A stretch of 59,054 bases of DNA, from assembly GCA_919902735.1 (NCBI GenBank), contig CAKKRM010000261.1, positions 1 through 59,054 on the forward strand. Reading direction: 5' to 3'. How positions within the stretch are numbered: position 1 is the first letter of the stretch; the number at the start of each line of letters is the position of its first letter. Both the position numbers and the translations under genes were made by a program. The DNA comes from Anaerolineales bacterium (GTDB lineage Bacteria; Chloroflexota; Anaerolineae; Anaerolineales; Villigracilaceae). Below are positions 16,727-23,903 of this stretch, piece after piece. The notes beneath the pieces were generated by a model. It had not been told where the DNA came from. It made no database searches and worked only from the letters and a program-made list of their open reading frames with translations.

Positions 16727-16818
16727 CAGACTCTGGAGTCAGGCTGCTTGCCGCCTGTGGGCGCTGCTGATATTTTCCATCAGCAAGCTGATGGACTCCG
16801 GAGTTTTTGCAGAGTCTG
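16727..16818. repeat. Palindromic element supplying the 3-prime end of the HAD gene
   Basis: CAGACTCTGGAGTC at the left corresponds to an inverted, longer arm at the right (GACTCCGGAG...CAGAGTCTG). Between them CCATCAGCAAGCTGATGG (16777-16794) is a perfect palindrome. The HAD reading frame runs into the element and takes its stop codon from it. Confidence 0.65.
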
Positions 16819-17454
16819 CAAAGACAAATCTGCCAGCGACGAAACTGTCAGATCACCAGTGACACCCATCTTCGCAGTCAGTGGATTGGGGACAGCCACC
16901 ACGAAGATGTTTGCGCGGCGGGCAGCTTCCACGCCGTTGAGCGAATCCTCGAAGACCACCGCTTCTGTGTTCTGGACTTTGAGCATAGCCAGCGCCTTCA
17001 AATAGATATCAGGGTTGGGTTTGGTCCTGCCGGGCGGCACATCATCCTGGCAAATAATGCGCTTGAAATAATGAAAGATGCCAAGCCGCTTCGCGTGCGC
17101 ATCCACCCAGGAATGCGGCGAGCTTGAACCGATGGCAACCTGAATTCCCTGCTCGCGCGCCTGCTCGATGAGGTTGAGAACGCCCGGCATAATGTCGCTG
17201 GCGTGGATGAGCAGGTCGGATTCTCTTCGGTAGCGAATGCGCATCGAAGCAGAATCCAGCCGTCCCTGAGAAAGAAGCGAGAGATGCTCCGCGGCGTCAA
17301 AGTTCGAGATGCCGTATCCGCCAATCGTTTTTTCCCACTCATCAACTGGAAGGTCAAATCCGTGTTCGCGATAGATCGATTGCCAGACCAAAACTTCGGG
17401 CGTCTCGGTGTCGAGGATCAGCCCGTCAAAATCAAAAATTAAAGCTTTCAACAT
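16780..17454 (-). CDS. HAD-superfamily phosphatase, beta-phosphoglucomutase-like
   Basis: The 224-residue protein has HAD motif I DFDGLILDTE (8-17, nucleophile Asp8, acid/base Asp10), a helical cap, motif II GSSSPH (about 113-118), and motif III/IV with PNPDIYLKA and VFEDSLNGVEAA. It belongs with the PGM-like phosphatases acting on small sugar phosphates; the actual substrate is unknown. ATG directly follows the TAA of the upstream gene, so it is translationally coupled. The last 12 residues come from a palindromic repeat and replace the native C-terminus. Confidence 0.88.
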   Translation of the reverse strand: MLKALIFDFDGLILDTETPEVLVWQSIYREHGFDLPVDEWEKTIGGYGISNFDAAEHLSLLSQGRLDSASMRIRYRRESDLLIHASDIMPGVLNLIEQAREQGIQVAIGSSSPHSWVDAHAKRLGIFHYFKRIICQDDVPPGRTKPNPDIYLKALAMLKVQNTEAVVFEDSLNGVEAARRANIFVVAVPNPLTAKMGVTGDLTVSSLADLSLQTLQKLRSPSAC

Positions 17455-17775
17455 TTACGGAAACCGCCTTACGAATTCTGAGATCGCTTCCCAAATTTTT
17501 ATTTCCTTCACGCCGCTCGTGTGGATCACATCCAACGCCGTTTCGAGCGCGGCTTTCATCGCCACATATTCGCGCTGGGCATCGGAGACCGTGCCGAAAA
17601 AACGGGTGTGATCCATCCAGCCATAAATATTGCAGGAAACCGAAACATAGCCGCTGCCGCGTTTGAGCGTGATGCGCGCGCCGCTGGAGTTTTCATCGTC
17701 GCGCAAAATCACGCCGCCCTCGGCGCTTATTTTTCCAATACTGCGGCCATCGTCGAATGCGAACCAGTTACTCAT
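17455..17775 (-). CDS. Conserved-looking small protein of unknown function
   Basis: The 106-residue protein has no family I recognise. It has mixed alpha/beta character, with a strand-rich first half (ARITLKRG, YVSVSCNIYG) and a helical second half. I take ATG 17775 as start because AGGA lies nine bases upstream; ATG 17781 would leave only three bases. The start overlaps the stop of the GNAT gene and its stop abuts the HAD start, so it belongs to a three-gene operon. Confidence 0.7.
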   Translation of the reverse strand: MSNWFAFDDGRSIGKISAEGGVILRDDENSSGARITLKRGSGYVSVSCNIYGWMDHTRFFGTVSDAQREYVAMKAALETALDVIHTSGVKEIKIWEAISEFVRRFP

Positions 17776-18685
17776 CCACATCCATCCTGCTCATGCGCGA
17801 AGGCTGCACGCCCACATTCGTTGGAACCACGCGCACCGTTTGATCGGTCCTGACCAAACGCGCAAGGTGTTTCACCATCACCGCCTGCCGCGCAGAAGCC
17901 TTTGCGCCAAGGTCTGCCAGCACTGGCTCGAGCCACGCCTGATAAGAACGGACATTTAAATATACGGGGCGTCCGCGGCGGTCTGGTAAATTCGTCACAA
18001 GCGAAATAATTTTTTCGCTCACATGCTCTTCGTCGGGATGAATGAGCGGCGTCAACACAATGCCATACATACCCGCCGTCACATTCGCAAAACATTTCAT
18101 ATCTGCATGAACAAAACCAACCACACGATTCGGAGCAGGCTCGACGGGATGCAGCAACTGCGGCACAATTTGATAATGCAGACTCTGCACCGCAGGCAGG
18201 TCGATGGACTGCATTCGCTTCCACTCTCCGCCGTTGCCTGCTCCTGTTTTCTCAAGCAGACTCGCATCCCAAACCCTTTGCCAGGCATAGACGGAGAATC
18301 CCGCCATTCGCAAGGCGGGGAAAACGTCGCTCGTCTCATCCACTTCTGCAATGACGTGAAACGCCTGCCACTCGCCCGCCTGCACGGCAAGATGCTCGAT
18401 CAATGCAGGCAGTTGCGGGTCATGCAATTGGGACGATGGCGCAAGATACAACAGCTTGGCAAACGTATCGCCATGCGTGTGGATGATGCCGCCCAGCAGG
18501 GCCGTCTCACCGCCGTTTGAAATGGCGGCATACAAATGCCGCGCCGGGTTGATGTAAGCCAGCAATCCCATTGCCCCCAGGGGATGTCCACGCGTGAGGG
18601 CACGCGCGCTATCGAGGGTCAACACATCGTTTCGATAACGTGCAATGGTGGGGATGTCGAGCAGGTCTAGGGAGCGAATGGACAT
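17768..18685 (-). CDS. GNAT-family acetyltransferase-like protein
   Basis: The product of about 305 residues appears to hold two GNAT-like halves. The N-terminal half begins IRSLDLLDIPTIARYR as in many acetyltransferases, and the second half has strands and loops such as RPVYLNVRSYQAWLEPVLADLGAK, resembling the acetyl-CoA-binding part. The acceptor is unknown. ATG 18685 is chosen; the upstream part of the open frame lies inside a heptamer array. No Shine-Dalgarno is visible. It heads the operon with the small protein and the HAD phosphatase. Confidence 0.65.
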   Translation of the reverse strand: MSIRSLDLLDIPTIARYRNDVLTLDSARALTRGHPLGAMGLLAYINPARHLYAAISNGGETALLGGIIHTHGDTFAKLLYLAPSSQLHDPQLPALIEHLAVQAGEWQAFHVIAEVDETSDVFPALRMAGFSVYAWQRVWDASLLEKTGAGNGGEWKRMQSIDLPAVQSLHYQIVPQLLHPVEPAPNRVVGFVHADMKCFANVTAGMYGIVLTPLIHPDEEHVSEKIISLVTNLPDRRGRPVYLNVRSYQAWLEPVLADLGAKASARQAVMVKHLARLVRTDQTVRVVPTNVGVQPSRMSRMDVDE

Positions 18686-18690
18686 GATGG

Positions 18691-18822
18691 GGTTGCAGGT
18701 CAAAGGTTGAAAGTTGCAGGTTGAAGGTTGCAGGTCAAAAGTTGCAGGTTGCAGGTTGAAGGTTGCAGGTTGCAGGTCAAAAGTTGCAGGTTGAACCTTT
18801 GACCTTCAACCTTTCAACTTTC
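18691..18822. repeat. Heptamer tandem array, GGTTGCA type (15 units) with inverted tail
   Basis: Fifteen units in unbroken 7-bp phase (GGTTGCA, GGTCAAA, GGTTGAA, AGTTGCA) run from 18691 to 18795. They are followed by inverted units (CCTTTGA, CCTTCAA) that allow a hairpin. The array lies between the start of the GNAT gene and the end of pdxT. Confidence 0.9.
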
Positions 18823-19398
18823 ACTTGCCAACGAAATAAAATATTCGTGAAAGCGCGTGTCGCTTGTCAACTCTGGGTGAAAAGAGGTCGCCAGCAAATG
18901 ACCTTGCTGTGCCGCGACGATGCGTCCATCTTCCAAAACCGAAAGCGCTTTTGCGCTTCCACTGACAGACTCAATGATCGGCGCGCGAATAAAGACCGCA
19001 TGATATGGATGCTCCGTGCCAGTGGCTTTCATCAACTCTTCAATTTCGAGATCGGTCTCGAACGAATCAACCTGCCTGCCAAACGCATTGCGCTGGACTT
19101 TGATATCCATTAATCCAAGCAAGGGCTGGTTGCGTCCAATATCCTTTGAAAGAAAGATCGCGCCCGCGCAGGTGCCCCAAACCGCGTGGATTTTCCCAAA
19201 CTCACGCAACGGTTCCATCAAACCGTACGCCACAGCCAGCTTGCCAATCGTCGTGGATTCACCCCCAGGCATGATCAACCCATCGAGTCCATCGAGATGT
19301 TTCGGCAGGCGCACTTCCACCGTCTCCGCGCCGATTTTTTTCAGCATGGAGATATGTTCTGCAAAATCGCCTTGTAATGCTAAAACGCCAATTTTCAT
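18814..19398 (-). CDS. pdxT: Pyridoxal 5-phosphate synthase glutaminase subunit
   Basis: PdxT hydrolyses glutamine and passes ammonia to PdxS for PLP synthesis. The 194 residues include the oxyanion segment GGES (45-48), the nucleophile Cys77 in GTCAGA and the His-x-Glu of the triad in FHPELT near the C-terminus. Length is typical. PdxS lies upstream on the same strand, separated by a heptamer array. No Shine-Dalgarno is visible before the ATG, where the array ends. Confidence 0.95.
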   Translation of the reverse strand: MKIGVLALQGDFAEHISMLKKIGAETVEVRLPKHLDGLDGLIMPGGESTTIGKLAVAYGLMEPLREFGKIHAVWGTCAGAIFLSKDIGRNQPLLGLMDIKVQRNAFGRQVDSFETDLEIEELMKATGTEHPYHAVFIRAPIIESVSGSAKALSVLEDGRIVAAQQGHLLATSFHPELTSDTRFHEYFISLASES

Positions 19399-19401
19399 AA
19401 T

Positions 19402-19478
19402 TTAGCTTTTGGCCGTTAGCGGTTAGCTATTAGCCAAAAGCCAAAAGCTAAATGCTAAACGCTACACGCTACACGCTA
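19402..19478. repeat. Heptamer tandem array, (A/T)(A/T)(A/C)GCTA type (11 units)
   Basis: Eleven 7-bp units without phase slip (for example TTAGCTA, AAAGCCA, AACGCTA, CACGCTA) make up almost the entire pdxS-pdxT spacer. The sequence differs from the other arrays, and only the 7-bp period is shared. Confidence 0.9.
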
Positions 19479-19480
19479 AT

Positions 19481-20368
19481 TTACCAACCACGTACCGCCA
19501 ACTTCTCGCCTTCGGGCATATGCGCGGCATTGCGTCCAACCATTGCTTCGCCGAGGTTCTTGCTCACTTCTGCGAGAATGGCTGCATCTTGATAATGCGT
19601 CACCGATTTGACGATAGCCGCCGCGCGCTTGGCAGGGTCACCAGATTTGAAAATGCCGGAGCCAACGAACACGCCATCCACACCGAGCTGCATCATCAAC
19701 GCCGCATCCGCAGGAGTTGCAACTCCGCCCGCCGCAAAATTCACCACGGGCATACGTCCGAGAGTCTTCACTTCTTTTACCAATTCATATGGCGCGCCGT
19801 TGTTCTTGGCAAAGGTCATCAACTCTTCATCATTCATCACTTGCAGCGCTCGGATCGAACCGATCACGCTGCGCGCATGGCGTACAGCTTCCACCACGTC
19901 ACCTGTGCCAGCTTCGCCCTTGGTGCGGATCATCGCCGCGCCTTCACCAATGCGGCGCAAGGCCTCGCCAATGTTGCGGCATCCACAAACGAACGGCACT
20001 TTGAAGTTGTGCTTCAAAATATGATGTTCCTCATCCGCAGGCGTGAGCACCTCAGATTCGTCAATATAGTCCACGCCAATCGATTCCAAAATCTGCGCTT
20101 CCACAAAATGTCCAATGCGGCACTTCGCCATCACTGGGATGCTGACCGCCTCCATGATCTTCAAGATCATGTCAGGGTCAGACATACGCGCCACGCCGCC
20201 GTCCGCGCGAATATCGGCAGGCACGCGCTCCAGCGCCATCACCGCACACGCGCCCGCTTCTTCCGCAATTTTGGCTTGCTCGGCATTCACCACATCCATG
20301 ATGACGCCGCCTTTTAACATTTGAGCCAAACCTTTTTTCTCAGTCCATGTACCAGTCTTTGCTTCCAT
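19481..20368 (-). CDS. pdxS: Pyridoxal 5-phosphate synthase PLP-forming subunit
   Basis: PdxS condenses ribose 5-phosphate, glyceraldehyde 3-phosphate and ammonia into PLP in a dodecameric (beta/alpha)8 barrel. The 295 residues keep Asp25 (VIMDVVN), Lys82 (MAKCRIGH), which forms the sugar Schiff base, and Lys150 ([10 protein letters not shown]), which transfers the intermediate. AAAGGAG (20378-20384) is the Shine-Dalgarno. It is divergent from the GntR gene and transcribed with pdxT. Confidence 0.97.
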   Translation of the reverse strand: MEAKTGTWTEKKGLAQMLKGGVIMDVVNAEQAKIAEEAGACAVMALERVPADIRADGGVARMSDPDMILKIMEAVSIPVMAKCRIGHFVEAQILESIGVDYIDESEVLTPADEEHHILKHNFKVPFVCGCRNIGEALRRIGEGAAMIRTKGEAGTGDVVEAVRHARSVIGSIRALQVMNDEELMTFAKNNGAPYELVKEVKTLGRMPVVNFAAGGVATPADAALMMQLGVDGVFVGSGIFKSGDPAKRAAAIVKSVTHYQDAAILAEVSKNLGEAMVGRNAAHMPEGEKLAVRGW

Positions 20369-20536
20369 TTTTATTTACTCCTTTATTGATTGCGGACAAA
20401 TTCTACCATGCGGATTATCTTAAAATAATAAGAGGACTGTAAACACAAAACGCCTCCTTCTTAACTGAAAATTGATTCTACCCAACAGGCAGAGTCCACG
20501 CTGTAACAGTTTGTCTATTGCAGGGGAGATTGAGTA

Positions 20537-20564
20537 TTGACAAAATATCCTTAAGTGCTACAAT
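20537..20564 (+). promoter_or_regulatory. Strong sigma70 promoter of the GntR operon
   Basis: The consensus -35 TTGACA (20537-20542) and the near-consensus -10 TACAAT (20559-20564) have a 16-bp spacer. It is the best promoter match in the window. Confidence 0.8.
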
Positions 20565-20596
20565 TCACACAATGATACAATTAGTACAATATTACA
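20559..20596 (+). promoter_or_regulatory. Phased ACAAT repeats from the -10 box to the ribosome-binding site
   Basis: Five copies of (T/C)ACAA follow each other every 8-9 bases, starting with the -10 box. This is a likely operator zone for the GntR protein encoded next, by analogy with autoregulated YtrA-type regulators. Confidence 0.5.
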
Positions 20597-20606
20597 AGGA
20601 ACGCCT

Positions 20607-21035
20607 ATGACAGAGAAAAAGCCACCCCTTCAACTCGACTTCCATTCCGGGCTGCCCATCTACACCCAGATCGTCAACCAGATCCAAAGCCAGTTGGCGA
20701 ATGGGGTTTTGAAACCTGGAGATCAATTGCCCACCGTCCGCGCATTGGCACAGGAGTTGAGAGTCAACTTCAACACCGTGGCGCGCGCCTACCGTATGTT
20801 GGATGAAGTGAGAATCATATCCACACAACAGGGACGCGGCACATACATCACCGAAATCCCGCCGCTGGAAGTCAGCGAAAAGCTAAGGCACGAATCGCTT
20901 TCCGCGCTCACACAGCGATTCGTCAGCGAGGCAGTTCGGTTGGGCTTCTCACAGCGTGAAATCAGCCAGATGGTGAGAGACAGCCTCAAGCCTGCGCTTG
21001 AGGCGAGTCGAAGCGTTGCGGAAAGAAGCGAATGA
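20607..21035 (+). CDS. GntR-family transcriptional regulator, YtrA-like
   Basis: The 142-residue protein has the GntR winged helix at about 10-80 (PIYTQIVNQIQSQL, PGDQLPTVRALAQELRVNFNTVARAY, GRGTYI). It has only a short helical tail instead of a large ligand domain, as in the YtrA subfamily, which usually represses its own membrane-protein operon. AAGGA precedes the ATG. It leads a run of five same-strand genes behind a strong promoter with phased repeats, so it is probably the operon's repressor. Confidence 0.9.
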   Translation: MTEKKPPLQLDFHSGLPIYTQIVNQIQSQLANGVLKPGDQLPTVRALAQELRVNFNTVARAYRMLDEVRIISTQQGRGTYITEIPPLEVSEKLRHESLSALTQRFVSEAVRLGFSQREISQMVRDSLKPALEASRSVAERSE

Positions 21036-21083
21036 TAAAAATGATAAAGATGATGAATAGGTTATTAATCAGGAGAATGCAAA

Positions 21084-22022
21084 ATGAACACAAAACCGCT
21101 TAAATCAATAATCAAAGTAAAAAAAGAAGATCAACATATCCCTCCAATTGCAGGGTTTGTATTCGCGATCATTTTGATCGGTTCGATCAAAGTTGCGCTG
21201 CTGTTGGACTCCATGCGCATGTCTGACCTTGTGATTGGCACAACCGTTCTGGCTCTGGCCGGGATCGCCACATACTTTCTTTTTGCGATTAAGGTTGCAT
21301 CGCAATGGGAAAAAGTGATTGTTCTGCGGCTCGGTAAGTTCACGGGTCTAAGAGGCCCTGGCCTGTTCTGGATCATCCCGATCGTTGATACCGCCGTGTT
21401 GTGGGTCGATCATCGCGTGGCAGTGACTTCGTTCTCGGCGGAGAAAACACTTACAAAAGACACCGTCCCTGTGGATGTGGACGCAGTTTTGTTCTGGGTT
21501 GTGTGGGATGCGGAAAAAGCCGCGCTCGAAGTTACAGATTACAACTCTGCGATTTCATGGGCGGCGCAGACTGCGCTGCGCGAGATCATCGGGCAAATGT
21601 CTCTGGCAGATATTCTTATTGGCCGCGGAAAGATGGACGCCGACCTGCAAAAGATCATTGATGAGCGCACAACCCCCTGGGGTGTGACCGTTCAATCCGT
21701 TGAGATCCGCGACGTGATCATTCCGCCTGACCTGGAAAACGCAATGTCGCGCCAGGCACAAGCCGAGCGCGAACGACAATCCCGTGTGATTCTGGGCGAA
21801 TCAGAGCAACAGATCGCGGCTTCATTTGCGGAGGCGTCGAAAGCTTATATCAACAATCCCACCGCATTGCACCTCCGCGCAATGAACATGTTATTCGAAG
21901 GCCTGAAGGAAAAAGGCGCGCTGGTGATTGTCCCATCTTCCGCAGTGGATTCGATGAATCTCGGCGGGTTGAGCGGCATGGTCGCGCTCGCGCAGAATAA
22001 TATGCCGAAGGAAGAAAAGTAA
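21084..22022 (+). CDS. SPFH/band-7 (slipin-type) membrane protein
   Basis: The 312-residue protein has two N-terminal hydrophobic segments (about 20-42 and 47-70) and an SPFH domain (about 72-240). The latter carries slipin hallmarks: GLRGPGLFWIIPIVDT, VDVDAVLFWVVWD and SVEIRDVIIPPDL. A coiled C-terminal region rich in Gln, Arg and Glu follows. Such proteins form oligomeric membrane rings that organise other membrane proteins and are often clients of NfeD proteases. Here the partners are probably the SdpI-like and YhfC-like proteins of the same operon. Confidence 0.93.
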   Translation: MNTKPLKSIIKVKKEDQHIPPIAGFVFAIILIGSIKVALLLDSMRMSDLVIGTTVLALAGIATYFLFAIKVASQWEKVIVLRLGKFTGLRGPGLFWIIPIVDTAVLWVDHRVAVTSFSAEKTLTKDTVPVDVDAVLFWVVWDAEKAALEVTDYNSAISWAAQTALREIIGQMSLADILIGRGKMDADLQKIIDERTTPWGVTVQSVEIRDVIIPPDLENAMSRQAQAERERQSRVILGESEQQIAASFAEASKAYINNPTALHLRAMNMLFEGLKEKGALVIVPSSAVDSMNLGGLSGMVALAQNNMPKEEK

Positions 22023-22039
22023 TTCAGTGTTCAGCAATC

Positions 22040-22055
22040 AGTTTCATGTGAAACG
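22040..22055. promoter_or_regulatory. Degenerate parS-like palindrome, site 1
   Basis: AGTTTCATGTGAAACG agrees with the bacterial parS consensus TGTTTCACGTGAAACA at 13 of 16 positions. It lies between the SPFH and SdpI genes, just before a Shine-Dalgarno. Confidence 0.4.
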
Positions 22056-22076
22056 TGATTGGAAAGGTAGATCAAA

Positions 22077-22727
22077 ATGACAACAAAAACCACATCCATT
22101 ATTACACTCGTATTGATCGCGCTGGCTTTGCTTGCGGGAGCATTATTATGGGATCAACTCCCCGATCAAATGGCTTCCCATTGGAATGTAAATGATCAGG
22201 TGAACGGTTACATATCCAGATTTTGGGGCGTGTTCCTCATGCCGCTCGTGACCCTGGGAATGTTCGCGTTATTTCTGGTGGTTCCAAACATTGACCCGCT
22301 CAAGGCGAACATCGCACAATTTCGTGGGACCTTCAATGTCTTTATCGCGTTAATCGTGGCATTCATGCTCTACATCCACGGGCTGACTCTGGCCTGGAGC
22401 CTGGGCTATCAGGATTTCAAGATGAGCGCCGCCATGCTGCCTTTCATGGGCATCCTGTTCATCGCCATCGGCTATTTGCTGCGAAAGGCCAAGCGCAACT
22501 TCTTCATCGGCATTCGGACTCCCTGGACTCTCTCCAGCGATTCGGTCTGGGACAAGACGCATCAACTCGGCTCGGTCCTGTTCATGCTTTCAGGAGCATT
22601 CGCCATTCTTGGAGGATTCTTCGGCGGCATGACGGCCTTCTGGCTGATGTTTGTTCCGCTGATCGGGTCTTCCCTCTTTCTGGTGATCTACTCTTACATT
22701 TTGTATCGCAGCGAAACAAAATCGTAA
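22077..22727 (+). CDS. SdpI-like (DUF1648) membrane protein
   Basis: The 216-residue, roughly six-helix protein opens with a DUF1648 segment (LPDQMASHWNVNDQVNGY at about 28-45) and closes with the SdpI-type block (NFFIGIRTPWTLSSDSVWDKTHQLGS). In Bacillus, SdpI gives immunity to the SdpC toxin and helps sequester its repressor. Most homologues have no known toxin partner, and none is visible here. Its place in a GntR-SPFH operon suggests an envelope-stress or antimicrobial-tolerance role. The SD GGAAAGG lies upstream. Confidence 0.9.
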   Translation: MTTKTTSIITLVLIALALLAGALLWDQLPDQMASHWNVNDQVNGYISRFWGVFLMPLVTLGMFALFLVVPNIDPLKANIAQFRGTFNVFIALIVAFMLYIHGLTLAWSLGYQDFKMSAAMLPFMGILFIAIGYLLRKAKRNFFIGIRTPWTLSSDSVWDKTHQLGSVLFMLSGAFAILGGFFGGMTAFWLMFVPLIGSSLFLVIYSYILYRSETKS

Positions 22728-22753
22728 TATGTGATGCGTGAATGGGTTACGCA

Positions 22754-22769
22754 TGTTTCACGTGAAACG
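22754..22769. promoter_or_regulatory. Near-perfect parS-like palindrome, site 2
   Basis: TGTTTCACGTGAAACG matches the parS consensus at 15 of 16 positions, with a perfect 14-bp palindromic core. It lies 13 bases before the start of the small gene at 22783. dnaN lies about 4 kb downstream and the oriC candidate about 26 kb downstream. Confidence 0.65.
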
Positions 22770-22782
22770 AAAGGAAAGCAGA

Positions 22783-23007
22783 ATGAACAATAATGAAGTA
22801 CTCAAATGGGAATATCGTGTGCAAACAATAGGCAGCATGTTCGGCACAAGAGATGAGGCCATCGAAAACATACTAAACGAATGGGGCGAAGAAGGCTGGG
22901 AGATAACTCACGTTTACACGCCCGAAGGAAGCGGCAAAGTGACCATCGTCGCCAAACGCCTGTTGACTCGTGAAACGATCCGCCGACGTTCGTTGCCATC
23001 CATGTAG
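22783..23007 (+). CDS. Small DUF4177-like protein
   Basis: The 74-residue protein contains the pattern WEYRVQTIG...NEWGEEGWEITHVY, typical of small DUF4177-like domains of unknown function. ATG 22783 is chosen because AAAGGAAAG precedes it; the frame is open further upstream through the parS-like palindrome, but those codons lack a ribosome-binding site. The fourth gene of the GntR operon. Confidence 0.75.
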   Translation: MNNNEVLKWEYRVQTIGSMFGTRDEAIENILNEWGEEGWEITHVYTPEGSGKVTIVAKRLLTRETIRRRSLPSM

Positions 23008-23023
23008 TACGGAGAATAATAAA

Positions 23024-23821
23024 ATGTTGGAAGCCATGCTTGTCATCAGTTTTTTGGGAATGATCATTCTCCCCATCTTCACCGGGATTTATTTCGCGCG
23101 CAAGCTCAATCTGTCGTGGAAACTGTTCCTTGCGGGCGGTTTGACCTTTATTGCATCGCAGGTGTTACATGTTCCGCTTGTGCTGGCGCTGACCCCAACG
23201 TTTCAATCCTGGGGAGTCATCGCATATGCCGTGGTTCTGGGTTTACTTGCGGGACTCTTTGAAGAGACGGCACGGTACATTCTGTTGAAGTTCATTCTCA
23301 AGAAAAGCAGAACCTTGAATGAAGGCGTTTACATCGGGCTTGGGCACGGTGGAACGGAAGCCATCCTTCTTGGTGTTTTCGCCGCGCTGGCATTCGTCAA
23401 TATGGCGGCCTATCGTTATATTGACTTGTCCACTGTGCCAAGCATTCCAGCAGAACAGCTTGAGCTGGCAAAGCAGCAGGTTGAAGCCTATTGGTCAACG
23501 CCGCCGTATCTCGCGATTCTCGGATTTGTGGAACGCATCTTCGCCATGTGTTTGCATGTGGCGCTGTCTGTGATGGTTTTGTATGGGCTGGCTGCCAAAA
23601 AACAAAGCTGGTTTTGGATGGCTGTTGCATGGCACTCTCTTGTGGATGCAGTGGCTGTTTATCTTGGGCAAAATATCAGCCTGCTTGCAGTGGAGGGGAT
23701 CGTTGGAGTATTCGCTGTCATCAGCCTGGGAATTGTATTTTGGATCAAGCCAAAATTTGCGGGCATGATAAATGCTGAAGCGCAGAGTCGGGTTGAGGAA
23801 ACGGGAGCAGGCGTCAGGTAG
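23024..23821 (+). CDS. YhfC-family intramembrane metalloprotease-like protein
   Basis: The 265-residue protein has seven or eight transmembrane helices. The motifs FEETARY (about 80-86) and GLGHGGTEA (about 103-111) mark the YhfC family, proposed to be related to CPBP-type intramembrane proteases; a later WHSLVDAVAVY offers a further His/Asp. GGAG lies before ATG 23024. As last gene of the GntR operon it may process or protect envelope proteins, but no substrate is known. Confidence 0.85.
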   Translation: MLEAMLVISFLGMIILPIFTGIYFARKLNLSWKLFLAGGLTFIASQVLHVPLVLALTPTFQSWGVIAYAVVLGLLAGLFEETARYILLKFILKKSRTLNEGVYIGLGHGGTEAILLGVFAALAFVNMAAYRYIDLSTVPSIPAEQLELAKQQVEAYWSTPPYLAILGFVERIFAMCLHVALSVMVLYGLAAKKQSWFWMAVAWHSLVDAVAVYLGQNISLLAVEGIVGVFAVISLGIVFWIKPKFAGMINAEAQSRVEETGAGVR

Positions 23822-23842
23822 GAAAGAGGCGAGAAGTAAATT

Positions 23843-23856
23843 AGAACATTTGTTCT
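23843..23856. promoter_or_regulatory. Perfect palindrome AGAACATTTGTTCT (SOS-box-like)
   Basis: The core GAAC-N4-GTTC resembles Gram-positive-type LexA sites. It lies between convergent gene ends, not upstream of a start, so a role as an operator is doubtful. Confidence 0.3.
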
Positions 23857-23874
23857 GTATATTAAGTCAACAAA

Positions 23875-23903
23875 ATGGGCGACTCATCATCGCCCATTTT
23901 TTT
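23875..23903. terminator. Terminator between convergent operons
   Basis: ATGGGCGA (23875-23882) pairs with TCGCCCAT (23890-23897), followed by six T residues. It can stop the GntR operon. Confidence 0.75.

Noticed and set aside
18691-18822. Possible CRISPR or attachment-site array
   Set aside because: The same 7-bp unit pattern without unique spacers; it is a simple tandem array.
23843-23856. LexA/SOS box
   Set aside because: The core matches, but the site lies between two gene ends with no promoter beside it; one 14-bp palindrome can occur by chance.
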